In this document: positions 33,105-45,904 of the stretch, piece after piece
Position numbering within the stretch: position 1 is the stretch's first letter
Layout of the letters: the number at the start of each line of letters is the position of its first letter
NCBI RefSeq assembly: GCF_040954835.1
Contig: NC_090718.1
Span: forward strand, 11,237,532 to 11,301,531
Reading direction: 5' to 3'
Origin: Lepisosteus oculatus
Taxonomy: Eukaryota > Chordata > Actinopteri > Semionotiformes > Lepisosteidae
Length of the DNA stretch: 64,000 bases
Notes under the pieces: model-generated
Databases searched by the model: none
What the model was told of the DNA's origin: nothing
The model's input: the letters and a program-made list of their open reading frames with translations, nothing else
Made by a program: the position numbers and the translations under genes

Positions 33105-34340
33105 CACCAACACAAGCAACGTTTTTTTTTATTTCAGAATGCACAGCACATACAGTAGCAGCAGTCAACAGGAAACAGTTTAACAACATAACGACATTAA
33201 GAGCAAGATACAACACTGAATCGGTACATTACAGTCACTGTTCTCAAAAATAAAATTTAAGGAAAAGTACACATTGTCAACAATAACTTGCCAACGCACG
33301 ACGAGTTGCTGGAGTGGAAACGAGATCGACGGAGCGCTGAGGATCAGGAGCCGCAGAACTGAAGGCAAAAGAAAAAACACCAAGTTAACAAAATACGGGC
33401 TTTGCAGAATGGATCCACTTGATGTGCTAAATAAAAGTTAAACATTTAAACATGCTGCTTGAATATATATGTATATAAATACCATGAAATGCAATGAGAA
33501 AAAAAACATTAAATGAGAAAGCAAAGATAGATCCCTGTCCCGCTACTCCAAAAAACTCCAGAACATACGTTCAGCCACATAAGAATTCAATTCCGTTGAA
33601 GAACCAGCGTCTTAAGAGTTTGCTTTTTCCGTTCAACAAAAGCACAACGAAACGAAAAGCAGCAATGTAGTTAATATATGCCTGTTCCGGGTAAAAATGT
33701 GTGAAAAAGCAGGCAAAACGTGTTGTCTTAACGGGTTACACAAATATTAATAGTATAGCGGAAGGTGGGAATATAACTTACCGTAAAAAAAAACACTTTT
33801 CATAACTGGTATTCCGTTCTTGAAATCCTTTTGGCACCTGGAGAAATAAAAACCTAACGAATTAATCCGTTTAATCTTGACAATATTTGTATCATTTCGG
33901 AACGAAAAACGTTCTTTTAGCCCCAATCCGCCAAAGGACATTACACAGCTAAGGACTTTAAAAAGTTAATATTAGAAGAAAAACTACAGCCCCAGACACC
34001 TAGAGATACCATATTTTAAAAACATACAATGAAAGTACAAAGCATGATAGTATAAGAACCTTTATACAAACTTTTCAAACTTCGAGAGCACGCTCCAACG
34101 GACAGGACACTCATTTCGGCGTCCTAAAACACAAAGAAAAGAAAAAACATAACAATTAACAACAGTAGCAACAACAAAATACTTTTCATCTTGCTTTCCC
34201 CAAAGTGAAATTTGATTTTTTTGCACTTAAAATAAGAAAATTCGAAATAAAACGCAAACGCACCTCGAGCCGCCCCAGCTCGTCCCGCCGCCATCTTGCC
34301 GAGCGCACCTGTGGAACAGGTGGACGGGGCGTGTCCGCTG
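33105..34340 (-). CDS. Gene B, unit 2 copy
   Basis: The ATG is at 34,294-34,292 in the same GGCAAGATGGCGG context. Exon 1 ends at 34,264, exon 2 starts at 34,123 and the stop is at 34,062. The 30-residue frame is unchanged relative to units 1 and 3. Exon 3 lies near 33,839-33,784. The last exon starts at 33,358, with AATAAA at 33,133-33,128. A small deletion just past the poly(A) signal removes the region holding the mirrored exon's acceptor. Confidence 0.5.
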
Positions 34341-34899
34341 AGGAAGGTCACTCTGGAGGCGGGCTCCGGTCCTGACGGACAGCTGCGGATTCTGTTACAA
34401 GGGCTTCACTGACGTTACTGGAGATACATAGAAACATCAACTCACCAGATCATACATAAAGCATTTGTCGGCTAAGGATTCTCAGAAAACCTAAAACAGT
34501 AACACTCCCCTACGAGGCTGTGCTCGACGGGAACTTCTAGCTTGCGGCCAGCTGACCGAATCAAGAGGAATGTGCTGGATAGGGACCCCTGCCGCTCCTA
34601 GTTAGGACTGCACCTCTCTTTCACTGCTAGTGCCACACCCGTCCTGCAGGTGTCTCAGTGGTATAAGGGGCTGCTTTTTAGAATTCAGTTCATTACTATT
34701 CATTCATAAAGGACTTAAACCCCCCATTTTCCCTGTTTTGGAGGGCCCCGAAAATGGAACCCCCCAAAACGGCCGGCGTGGTAGAGAACAGCCACCTACA
34801 CAAACTCACCCCGACAGCACGAGAGCTACACCCGGGGCTTAGATCTCAGACTGACGGGGAGGCTCGGGGCTCGTCTTTAACTCCCCAGCGTCTCTGGGA

Positions 34900-34975
34900 G
34901 TCGATCCAATTGTCTGGACTTTAGAAAGTGCCCGATGGGTTAGCCCACGGAGCCACCAGGCCGGCCACGCTAAGG
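34900..34975 (-). repeat. tRNA-like SINE head, unit 2
   Basis: Same A-box and B-box words as the unit 1 copy, with only a couple of changes (CTAAGGACCGG in place of CTAAAGATCGG just outside it). Confidence 0.4.
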
Positions 34976-36038
34976 ACCGGCCATGTGACTCTCTTATTCA
35001 GTCTTAAGCCAAGTCACACTTAGGAGACGAGGCAGTTCCCCCTGTTCAGTCAGAGGGGGTAAAATGTAAAGTTTTTTTTTTTAAAATGTCTGAAAAATTT
35101 TAAAGATAACATTTTAGAAAACTACATGAACGATTTAATTGTTCTCAATGTTTTTATGACCCGGCTGGTGTTAGGGTAGAGTATCCCTTCAGTTCCTTTA
35201 TACTAATAGTTGTCACGACATGATCTGTTTATATTTCCATGGGCGTTTGACAAGGTTCCAAATCTAAGTTTTATTCCCTCAGATGAAAGATGAAAAAATC
35301 AAAAGCTATGCACGTAAATAGAATGGGAACGAGTGTATGCATAGAAAACAGAATAGTGATAAGGATGTAATAACTAGTTTTGCAATCAGTGGCTAATCAC
35401 ATCACTCTTAATATTATATATAAGAAGCTAATATTCAATATTCAATAAGATAAGAGAGTTACTGTAGTCAAGTGAAAAGAGTGCAGGTGGTTAGAAAACG
35501 TTTTCTATGAATATCAGACGGCTGGCACTATTTTGAATAATTAAAAAAGTCATGAGAATTCTATATACTGTTATTCACTGGGTACAAAGGTATAAACAGG
35601 GATATACACAGTGTACAGTGATGAGGAACCACTGTCAATGAGTGATGTACAGTACAGTAATCACAGGTGAGATTGACTGTCAGACAGTAGCAGTTTAATT
35701 CTTACTGTTAAAAGACGGGAATTCCGAAACTGTTTCTAACGCAAGGATCGCGCTAATTTCTAACGTTTTACTATTCACCAGCTGAATCCCTGGGGAAGAA
35801 TAAAGTATTTTGAATTGAAATGAAAACAAATCTTAAATGTTCAATTAAAGTTGAATAAAGTTACTTTATCAGCGGCTCAGTTGAAAATGTGGAGTGGGAC
35901 TGTACTCCAAATTACTTGCGTGGGAAGGACCATTTCCAAAGCGGAGACGGCCAACTCCAGAATCCAATCCGGGTTTTAGACGTTTCTAATTAATTAAAAG
36001 CCAGAAGCCAGGTGTGATTCATCTCGTATCAGCCGTCA

Positions 36039-36995
36039 ATTGGTCTCCTTTAAAAAATGTTCTGGTAGGCGCATGTCGTCTTTAGCTTTATATAGGGGTT
36101 TTGCAGCCAAAGGAAAATCATGTCGGACAAAAGTCTCTTTGTATTAGGGAAGGAATAGCTCAAAAGTAATCGAGAGAAGGCATCTGAACTTCAGAGTAAG
36201 GAAGAAAGCAACTCGCTGGATTTTTGAAAATTCATTCGAGTTTTCAAAGAAACATTAATTGAAAATAAACCAACAACTTGCGTACCGCTAGCAGGGGGCG
36301 AACTACAACGTATCGTTTTTGCTACTCCTTAATCCAGCTGTTTGTGTTTGTAGACCTTGGTCAGGTATGTTCCTCGTGTTTCGGCAGGGCTCTCATTTAA
36401 TGCAGTTTCTTCTCTCCAGCTCCCCAGCCTTCCTGTCCTCCACAACCGTCTGAAGGCCGAAGCGCAGCGCTCCCGTGTAGCGTGAAGCTGTGGAGATGAG
36501 CGGCGAATTCAAAGGTGAGAGAATCCGACCGGTCTCTGCTTTGCTTGCTTATCGAGACTCTTTAAACGTGAAAGCACGTCGTGTGCCTGTACTTGGGTGG
36601 GGGAATTACCCCGTGAAAATGGAGCCAAGCTTTTTTTTTTTTTCTCCCCCTCTTTTTCTAAACCTTATTTCTGCCTTCAAAAAGTGGTGCTACCTTTGTA
36701 TGGGCTTTGGTAAGAGGCCGAGATTTTGCACTTGAGACTGGTATTGGAACGCGAAACGCTTTCTCTCCTGTGTTCAAGCGGCAGTTGATCCCGGGGAGCA
36801 GCCGGACTCACCTCGCAGTCCCGGGTTACCCACCGTCTCTCCGGCTGTGTCCTGAAAGAAGCGCTTCCTCTCCCGGGGCTCCAGACTGCGGACCGCCTGA
36901 GCGATGTTCAGTACTGGATATTAACAGCCAGCCGGGTTATTCCTATGCGGTTTCCTCTTGTTTAGTTATTGCAATAAACTCGTGTCCTTGGATTG
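36039..36995 (+). CDS. Gene C with promoter, unit 2 copy
   Basis: ATTGG at 36,039-36,043 and TTTATATA at 36,087 mark the promoter. ATG is at 36,496-36,498, exon 1 ends at 36,514, exon 2 starts at 36,785, the stop is at 36,853-36,855 and AATAAA is at 36,973-36,978. The 29-residue frame is identical to unit 1. The only evident difference nearby is a poly-T length change in the intron. Confidence 0.45.
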
Positions 36996-36999
36996 CTTT

Positions 37000-38883
37000 T
37001 GAAAGGCTGTGTGAATTTCTCCACTTTTGATTATCCTCCCGGTTATTTTTTAATATTCCCCTTGCAGGCTGTTAAGGGTGCTTCGTCTTCCTCTGGCGTA
37101 GTTACTGCGCAGACGTCTTTCCTGCAACTCGGCTGTAAAATACAGCCATTACTTGTATGTATCTAAAAAAATGAATCTCCACATTAAATTGGATAGCGTT
37201 TAATCTTGTTAATACTGCTCTTGGACAAAAGACTCTAACGCGAATTACAAAGTACTGTGTGTAGAAATGGTTCATGTGTCGTTGCCAGGAACTTGAGAAT
37301 GCAAATATGTTGGGGTGCTTGAACTTCTTTCGTGGGGCTGAGCACATCATGGGGGAGGGGGGATGATCACAGCACTTTAGGAACCAATCAGACTGTCCTC
37401 TGAAACAGCATTACACAGTTAATCATGGGCCTATGTGGTGCTGTCACACACACACACACCCACGATCTATGGTGCAACACTTCAGCTCTGAACGCTGTTC
37501 TCCTTTTAAGTGGAGGTTTAGAGAACAGACTCAATGGAAGCAGTTGATCTTTTAAAGATCTGTATATACTGAAAAGAAGTACTCAACTCTTCAACCATTA
37601 ACTATCATTCAGTAAGAGAAAAAAATATCCTTTTGATATTCAAGGAATTAACTTTTAATGTGCATGAAATCCAACTCTGGGGCCCTTCCTTAACACAAAA
37701 TATACTGTTCACTACTTTTGACAAATGTAAATCAATATGTATCTCTGTCCAGTTCCCCAAAGAGATCTGTACAGTACTCCCAGCCTGCACACAACCGACT
37801 GTAACTCCCTCTTAATGATGTAAGTAACTGCTCTTACTGTGATTGTATTTCTCAATTCTCATTAGTGCTGAGAATCATTAACCATGGAAACAGGATCATT
37901 TCTCCGATCGATGCACATGAAAACAAATTTCATTATGTGACAAGGCTACTCAGAACCTAAACTGCTTATGTAACCATTGCATGTCCATTTAAATGTAGTA
38001 AATTGATATTGAACATTATAACCTTTATATCGGTTTATTTCTCAAAAGTGAAGGTTAACCTATTCAACATCCTTCTGCATTACACAGACAATAACTGGCC
38101 TTTTCCAGGCTCGGTTTACATTGTCCCAGAACACCTACAGTACAGTGTGTACGTACAGAAGCATGTTTAACTGCAGATACATACACATACATATATACTG
38201 ATGGAAAACCGAAACTCAACACCTCCTCCTCCACACTCTGTCCCTCCCGTCTGCGTGGAACAGGCTGAAGAGTGACTCATCTGTGAGGAGGACCTGATCC
38301 CACTGCTGACGAGTCCATCACAGCCTCGTAATATGTTTCACTAAGTATTCAATGAAAACTAAATGAAAGTATGATACTGTGAGAGTTCAGTCATCTTTTG
38401 GGTCAGTTGGTAGACAGAACTCAAGTCCAGAACACACTTTAGGCAAATTACAGTTAAAAAAAACAAGTCTTCATTTCAGAGCGAGAAAAGTAATCAGAAA
38501 AATAAAACAGATCCTTCTGGTAGGCATATATTTCAAAAATAGCCTCTGTATGGCAGAAGCTGGTCTACTGTGATAAATTAAAACACAATAACAAAAAAAA
38601 AAAAACCTGACACCAAAACACTCTAAAACAGATAATTCTCCTGGATCAAAATACACAATTCTTCTCAAAGCTAGAAAAATAAATTTCAATTTTCTCCCTC
38701 AAAAATAGATTCAATCTTTTCTTCTTACCAATATAAAATAAACTGCCTTATAATTGGGCGTTTCTTATATTCCTTTCTTTAATAATTAAACCCTGAATTC
38801 AGAGAGAAACTACAGTATGCATGCTTGTTAAGTCCATTTTATCTTTCCAATTTCTTCATTCTCTTTCAGTCTCTTCTACAGAG
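37000..38883. other. Unit 2: stretch without a gene
   Basis: It matches unit 1 20,145-22,009 almost exactly, with a 19-base difference near 37,807 where unit 2 has an extra TCTTAATGATGTAAGTAAC. A CA microsatellite lies near 37,446-37,460. No gene is supported. Confidence 0.45.
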
Positions 38884-40843
38884 TACTATGAATGAAATGA
38901 GTGAAATAACCTTTATTTTCTCAAAGGCAGCTTGTCTTGCTGATCAGGAGCACATAACATACAACATATATGACAATAATACAATATTACAAAGGTGCAA
39001 TACTATGATGCAAATCAACATTGCTCAGTCAGAGCTCGATCCTATATCATAAGATTAAAAACAGACAACTAGCTAGTAAAGTGTCTGAAATACCAACAAT
39101 AACAATAGGAACCCTACCTCTGAATGATCTTTTAACTGCTCCACAATTGGATGCCTTTAGGTGGAAATGAAGTAAATACTTGCCTAGTCTTTATACAGGG
39201 GATCTGGTACCTCCATCTAGGGGATAGGGGAGTATAATCTAAAAACAATGAATGACAGGGGACATGTAAGATTTTATGTGCAAGATTAATAATATGTCGC
39301 CCCATTAGACATGTTCTTGAGTCCAAGGATGTGCCGGTAATCTTGCCACCAGCCCTGATCGCTTTGTTCAACTTGTTTCTGTTCTGCCAGGACAAGGCCC
39401 CGCCCCAGCTCTGAATACTAAAGCTTAAAATACCTGGAATCAAACTGACAAATAGTGTCAAACATTGTGCTGTCTACATTACAACTCCTTACGTTCCTTT
39501 GGAAATACCACCTTTGCTGCATCTTTAAATACCCTGCCTCTGTATTGGCGATCCAAGTTATTTTACAATCAATAAGAGTGCCAAGGTATTTATATTCATT
39601 TACTGTTTCACTATCTGTTCCATTCAGAGTTACAGAGTTCAGAGGAAAGGAACATTTCTTCCTGGATTCAATGATCATTTCCTTTGTTTTGTGTTTAAAA
39701 ACTTATCCTGACACCAATTAGAAAAAGGATTTACTGTATCTCCTGTGTGTAATTGTATCATCACAATCACCAGTGTACAGTGTGAAAAGCAATGGGGACA
39801 GCACACAGCCTTGGGTTACCCCTGCGCTGGTGCTGATGATGAGAGACTTCCCCAGGATCGCTCATACATACTGTTCCCAATGAGTAAGAAAATTGTAAGT
39901 GTATGATGTACTCCTATATCCAGAATCTTCACTATCAACCTGTATGCCTGAATAGTGTTAATTAGTAACAAAACGTCCTGTATGTGCACATACGATGATG
40001 AGGTTTCTAAATGCTTTAATACTTGACTTAACAAGGCAAGAGACTCACTTTCCACTGCTTGTTTCACCCTGTACACAAACGGTTAAGGGACCTTGAGGAC
40101 ACTGTTGGCCAAATGAAGATGGAGCAGAACTTTTGTCCAAAACATTTCTTTGAAATTAAACTTAAGTTTTCAGGATGGAAATCTTGTTATTCAACAGGTT
40201 TTGTTCTTTTAGATATTGGTATCACTGCAGATGTCTTCCACAAACTCAGAACTGTAAATATTCCAGTTCCTTTTGGGAAAGTTAACAGAATACAGGACTA
40301 AGTTGTTGAGGACATTTCTGCAAAGTATTGCCTCCCAGATTTTCCAGGCCCATTGATTTTTGAGTACTTATTTGCAAAAACAGACTCCCCACTTCTTCAG
40401 ATGTTACTCTTTCATGCTCCAACGCATGCATAAGTCTGGTCTTTGGCTTCACTGTTTTGAAATTCTGTCGGTACAATGGTAATAGGCAAACAGATCAGAT
40501 CATCCTGTCAGTGGTTTGATAAGATCTTTATAGGCATTCTTAATATTTCAATAACAGAGATCTAATGTTCTAGAACCTTTTGTGTAGCCTTTTAAGTATT
40601 GATAATAATTAGTCTGAAGCAAACAGCCAGTTACACTCCCAGAATTAATTTCGGGGCATATTATTTAAGATCTTGAATATAACTGTAAATAATTTCAGAG
40701 GCAGTTTTATATTTAGCATCAGTAGGAATATAAGAGCTACAAACACCTGCCTAAACTCCAATGGCATGGCTAGTTGTGAAAGAAACAGATGGGGAGCTCC
40801 AGGTCTGGTGACTCTAATTTGGTCTATAACTGTCTTATACTAT
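38884..40843 (-). mobile_element. LINE-A, unit 2 copy
   Basis: The body is 38,890-40,837 between TACTAT repeats at 38,884-38,889 and 40,838-40,843. It shares insertion point, truncation and frame breaks with the unit 1 copy and differs by only a few bases. It was therefore present before these two units separated, or was copied between them by conversion. Confidence 0.9.
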
Positions 40844-41532
40844 TTGAGGGTCTCTTGCTTATCTCTTTACCTTTTTTGCTTCCAACACAATCCCTTTATG
40901 TCCTTTTCCAAATGGGAAATCATATACTCACCGAATACAGTCAAATGTAATTTATGTGCAGCTTGGCTTCAGTAAGCACTGTACTTTCTACTCTCTGCCA
41001 TCTCTGGGTTCGATTTATATGACCTGCAGGTAGGAGAACACCTGTGTCTTGTTCCACTATAGATGTCATTGCGGCGATCTATGTTGATGTACCTCTGTTC
41101 TGCCATCTGTGGTTAAAAGTCTCAGAGAAATCTATGACACTCCTGTTTCAGCGAGCTCAATAACAAAGACTGAGTTCAAATTATGTGTTGTTTGTACACA
41201 CTGTGGCGACCACACCTCTAGATCACTGCAACACACGACGAAACACACAGCTCTTTTAGCAGCTCAATTGAACACAGTATTTGTTAAAGGTGGATTCTAT
41301 TGTCAAACATGATAGTTATAAGGGCTCTGCCTAACTAATTTGTGGTCATTTTAATGCTTTTATGAAGATGTAAAAGTTATTCATGGGTTAGAGAGTTGCC
41401 TTCTATTTATTTTGAGCAAAATGTGTGTGTATTTTTTTTATCCTACCAGGTCTATACTTTCAGGAACTTCTACTTTCTCTACTTTCATAGAGAAGTGTAT
41501 CAAGATTGTCATCTAGTCTTGTCACCGATATG

Positions 41533-41645
41533 ATTGGCTGCTCAGCTCCTTATGTCTGGCCAATTGGAATTGAAAAGATGCCTCCTCTTATCGACCAATA
41601 GGAATTGCTCTTCAGTATACTGTATGAACAACTGATCAATAGGAA
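41533..41645 (+). promoter_or_regulatory. CCAAT-box cluster, unit 2
   Basis: ATTGG at 41,533, CCAAT at 41,560, CCAAT at 41,595 and a TCAATAGG word near 41,636. The layout is the same as in unit 1. Confidence 0.4.
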
Positions 41646-41649
41646 GTAC

Positions 41650-43365
41650 ATGTACTTCAGCTCCCTCCCCCAGCTGACAACAGACCTAGGCATGTGGTTT
41701 CTGAGCTGAGCCCAGTAAAATCTCCTCACCTTTTCAGTAAGGAAGCAGATCTGGAAAATAACCTTGTAGTTTGGTCTTTTATTAAGCAAGGCTAAGCCTA
41801 CTTAGGACTGGTACAGAAACTGGAAATCTATTCTGTTTCTGCAATTGTTGTGTTGGGTGAGAGAGACCTGTTGGTGTCGTTTTTCCATCTTATCCCAAAA
41901 AGATTTGATCATTTGGATGATAAGTTTAAGCAAGGTCCCTAACGATTAAAGGGTGTTGGTTAACCCCAGAATCCTGGTGAGATACCTGTCTAGACTAACA
42001 ACCTGGGCCGTTTAATATTTCCCATTTATTTAATTTCTCATTTCTGTACCTATTAGAGGGTCTGTTGGTGCATCTCACCAGGTACTGCTGCATTGTTTGG
42101 CAAACACTAATCTACAGAAAAGGACTTAGTCTTGTACTTCTTTTGCGCAGTGGTGAAATGACTGCAGTAGGATAAATCCTTTAAAAAAATGAAGATGAGG
42201 TCCTGTAATGTTGAGGTACAGCTCAGCTCTACAAGTATTTCTAAAGACATGTCTGCATGTGTGACAATAATGCATAGTATTACATAGTAACTACATGCCT
42301 GCCTCCAGCACACCTCCAAAATGCAAACTACATGAATTATTTATACAAAATATATCAAGAAGAACGGTAATTTTGCCATGTACCAGACAGCAATTACATC
42401 TAATAAATTAAAATAGTTGTACTCAAAAAATGCACTTCAGTAACAAAACTGTGTATGCTCTAGACTAAGCAGAGACTCTCTCAACCCTGCTTTTGGGGAG
42501 TCTGAGCTCAGCAGGTTCTATAATTTATTACTAAGTGATCATTGCAGGACCTGCACTAACCAATGCAGGTTAGTAAATGTGAAATTCTGAAAGAGTCGAT
42601 GGAAAAAAAACAGAAGACCCAGAAAGGTAAGGAGATCTTATCAGTGAGTGAACAAATTACATAAACAGCACAATAACTTTCCCAGGTGCTCCTAGTTTAA
42701 CAGAGGGTGACTTGGAACACTGCCTCAGTCGATGTTCTTCTGGATGAGGTAGGAGATCCCGGCTCTAGTCCAGCATATTGCAGGAAACAGATCTTCAAAG
42801 AGTTGAAGGTCACTGGGGCAGCTTATGGTGGGGTTGCAGGGCTGGGTCTTTACACTGTTTGGAAATGCATGGTAAGCTACTCTGCATCTTTGAAGAAGGA
42901 AACTGCCCTGCAGCTGTGGTGGGAACAGACCAATTCCAGCCAGGAAACCCTGTCAGCTCCCAGCTTGTCACCTTGGCTGCTGAGCTCTAGCAGCGCTGAT
43001 AAGCCTGTGCTACCCTGGTCCTGTCAATACTAGTGTTCATCTACAGCCTCAGGATATTTTATCTGTCCAGTATTGGTGTGACAACTGCATAACTGAAGCT
43101 CCTTGGTCAGTTCACGGTGTGATTTGTCTGTTAAGACCTAAGCAGTAAATATCCCCAACATTCCCTCATTATACTTATTACAATATAGCAATGTTCCTCA
43201 AAATGGCACTGTTACCTAAGAAAAGCTATCCCTGAAGATACTGTTATCCTCAATTACTGTCCTCCCATTGATCTTCAGATCAATAAAACATTGGAGATTA
43301 TCCAGTGCTACCATAACACCAGAGGACAATTCATTGAAGGTAGTAGTAGTATACCAGAGAGACTT
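41650..43365. other. Unit 2: stretch without a recognisable gene
   Basis: Near-identical to unit 1 24,770-26,510, apart from short deletions (for example about 36 bases near 42,274). No gene is supported. Confidence 0.4.
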
Positions 43366-43786
43366 CAGTGACACCTTTATTTTATTGCACCGACATGGTA
43401 CAGTTGTTACAGGATCAGGGTCAAAGACATGACAGGTCAGAGGATCACCATACAAACCAGACATCTTTGTTCCCCTTTACAGACCCAGTGTTGAGGATGT
43501 CCCATTCCTCTTGTAGAGCTTTAGCTGCCGGGCTCCATTCTTCCCACCTGAACAGATGGTTCAATGCAAGGTGTTGTACACACTCACAAAGCCTCAGTTT
43601 TGCAGAACGCTCAGTCTTGTGCTTAAGAATGTACTGCCTCCAGGGGCAGTACAAAAGAGCAGCCAGCTAACCCTGATCTAAAGCAAGTATTTAAAATATT
43701 GAAACATTAAACACACCTTGTCCACATTGCTTCGTTTTGAATGCAACACCCTCAACATCTGAACAGATCATCACCGAACAGAAGTT
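43365..43786 (-). other. Candidate gene D 3' end, unit 2
   Basis: Exon 43,786-43,717 joins in frame to the exon starting at 43,547. The acceptor is shifted in context because 14 bases upstream are missing, but CTGTTCAG is kept. Relative to unit 1 the last exon has a silent change in the QLKLYK frame that alters a residue in the competing WEEW frame. This mildly favours the QLKLYK frame. AATAAA signals lie at about 43,385-43,377. Confidence 0.3.
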
Positions 43787-43789
43787 CTG

Positions 43790-44960
43790 CAAAAGCAATT
43801 TACTGCACAACTTCAACCCACCCCAATGGAATTTACCCATGATCTGGTGCACACACACCACCTCAGCACATGGGGCACTCCCTCCTAGACAACATCGCTT
43901 ACTGCATTTCCAAGTAATTCCATTATAACCTTTCCCAAAAGCTCTCATGTGGAATGCCCAGGTGTGTCTAGCTCAATAATGTACACCTGCTTCGAAACTC
44001 CCTGCCTGCTCAGAAACCATCTTGACTCAGAGAAACAGCACAGCCTGGGCTTCAGCCAAAATGCAAGTTTCCTGTAACAGCCTTCTAGGGTCACTACAGC
44101 ATTGTTTGAAGAACTTTTCCTTGAACAATATTAGAAGCGTGTTCTTTCTAAACTTTTCAGTATCCTCAGTCTATTTCAGAAAAAGTTTGAGTGAAAGATA
44201 GTGAATTAATTATTTCTAATTAGATATTTCTTTATACATACAGAGAATATATCTTAAATCACTTCAGAACTCAATCTGATTTTAATACCTGCATCAGAGG
44301 ATGTCAATGCCTCCTATGATCGGAATGGAGTTCTCAGCTGATGTCTTACTAAAAGGAGGTCAGTGCTGCAGACCCACTATAAAAACAGGCTTTGCAAATA
44401 GTGTCCTTCATATTTAAAATAGTAATGACTGATGAGATCGTTGTAATTTCAGTTTACAAAATAGATTGAGGCATTACTTTGAGAAATATTATTTGCCTTC
44501 CAATATTTTTTATGCCATCTATTGGCTGATGATTGTGTAACTGTTTTTTTCCTTTTGAACACCCTCCTTCCATTCTCAATCAGAACTGGTCCTTCTGCTT
44601 GGTAAGTAGGAGTTTAAATAAACTAGCAGGCTGACTGTTTCGAATCATCAGTAGAGTCTGAAATAACATCTTATTTGTTTCTGATTATGGTTTTGTTTTT
44701 TCCTCATGTACTCAAACAACCCCATCACCTATAAGTTTTCATTTTCATCCTTTGATTTCTGTAAATCCTTTTTCCCCTGAAAATGTGGCATCATCATTGT
44801 TTTCTCCTGGTTTCCCCTACTCAGGCACAACCCATTATTAATTAACTCCTTTGTCTGCTTCCACCATTTGAAAAAAGCTGGGGACGGGAAATGGACCATG
44901 AACATCTTCCTCCAAAATGTTTATACATCCCCTCTCTTTGGGGACAGAAACTCAAGGAAT
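43790..44960. other. Unit 2: stretch without a gene, with deletion scar
   Basis: A 241-base deletion relative to unit 1 is joined at 43,915. Unit 3 retains a diverged version of the deleted bases (about 60,920-60,990), so unit 2 is the derived state. No gene is supported. Confidence 0.45.
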
Positions 44961-44961
44961 G

Positions 44962-45336
44962 CTATAGGAGATACCGTGCTATGTATTCCAAGATACCTTG
45001 GAAGGAAGTAGCCAGAGGGGGAGGTCTAAAGCTGAAGCTTATTGAGCTCAGGGAATCATGACTGAAGAGCTCACACATCTTTGCCATCAGCCAGCTTTCT
45101 TTGAGGTAGTTCTTGCTCCCTACGGATTTCAGCAGCTTCCGGAGTCTCCGCCTGAGTCTCTCGCAGAGTCTGTGATCCTCTGGCTCTGACACTGATCCTG
45201 CTCTGGACCTTTTCAGGAAATTTGTCATCTCACACCAGGTAGGAATGGTGGGTTCATCTGGTTTAAACAGTGTAGCCATCATCTCTAGCTCTTTACACAA
45301 ATGGTTGTGGGAGAATGGCACAGGTTTTCCAACGAT
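44962..45336 (-). CDS. Shortened relative of the unrecognised frame, unit 2
   Basis: The frame reads MPFSHNHLCKELEMMATL, lacks eight residues found in unit 1 after PTIP, keeps the basic RRRLRKLLKSVGSK stretch and then ends in unrelated sequence. The change at its 3' end is the breakpoint of unit 2's 1.2 kb deletion, so the last residues (ILEYIARYLL) are junction sequence. Confidence 0.3.
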   Translation of the reverse strand: MVGKPVPFSHNHLCKELEMMATLFKPDEPTIPTWCEMTNFLKRSRAGSVSEPEDHRLCERLRRRLRKLLKSVGSKNYLKESWLMAKMCELFSHDSLSSISFSFRPPPLATSFQGILEYIARYLL

Positions 45337-45416
45337 TTTGTTGAAACCAACTGCTTGTCTTCTTTTGAGTCATTTCTACATGACAATACAAAACTGAGAG
45401 CAGTAACCAAAAGGTC

Positions 45417-45509
45417 AACATGGGTCCAATACTGTCCTCTCACTTATTGGAGGACAGTATTGGATCCATGTTGCAATACTGCAACATGGATCCAATGCAA
45501 CATGGATCC
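45417..45509. repeat. Template-switch-like inverted and direct repeat cluster
   Basis: Two 23-base arms are inverted copies with one mismatch: 45,417-45,439 and 45,450-45,472. They are followed by two direct copies of GCAACATGGATCC (45,481-45,493 and 45,497-45,509). Units 1 and 2 carry only the first, un-duplicated sequence here. The added bases are all re-copies of the local AACATGGATCCAATACTGTC sequence in alternating orientation, which is the signature of replication template switching. Confidence 0.8.
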
Positions 45510-45904
45510 TCATGTCCTAGTAATTTCTTACATGAACACATCTGCTGCATGACTAATTAGAAGTACAAAGGTACTAAACTGAGTGTGTGATAAATGTTTA
45601 GAGTGGAAAAATGTCTTCTTGGTGCAGTGTTAAGATCAATCAGGTTACAGAACTGTAGGTGTCCTGCTGTAAACATTTTACCCCACAGCTCACCGCCATA
45701 TTTCTAAACTCTCATTCATATTCCTGAGGCCCTCAAATACTCATGAGGATTAAATATACCTGATGGCCATAGGAAAAAAAGGATTTTGAAACTTGTAACT
45801 AATAGGTACTTCTGAAAACGTGCTTGATTGCTTCCGCACGTTTTGGAAAAGTCAAGAAAAAAAAAAGCGACCTGCAACGTCAGGCTGTAGCCACGCCCTC
45901 TCGA

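Larger units (their letters stand above)
29934..45336 (+). repeat. Tandem array unit 2 (about 15.4 kb)
   Basis: This unit has the same order as unit 1. It is shorter mainly through two deletions. One removes unit 1's 27,094-27,334 with a CAAG microhomology at 43,915. The other removes about 28,398-29,573 and leaves roughly 20 bases of unmatched filler at 44,973-44,994. The first 1.5 kb resembles unit 3 more than unit 1; from about 31.6 kb it resembles unit 1 almost perfectly. This mosaic pattern suggests exchange among units. Confidence 0.95.
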
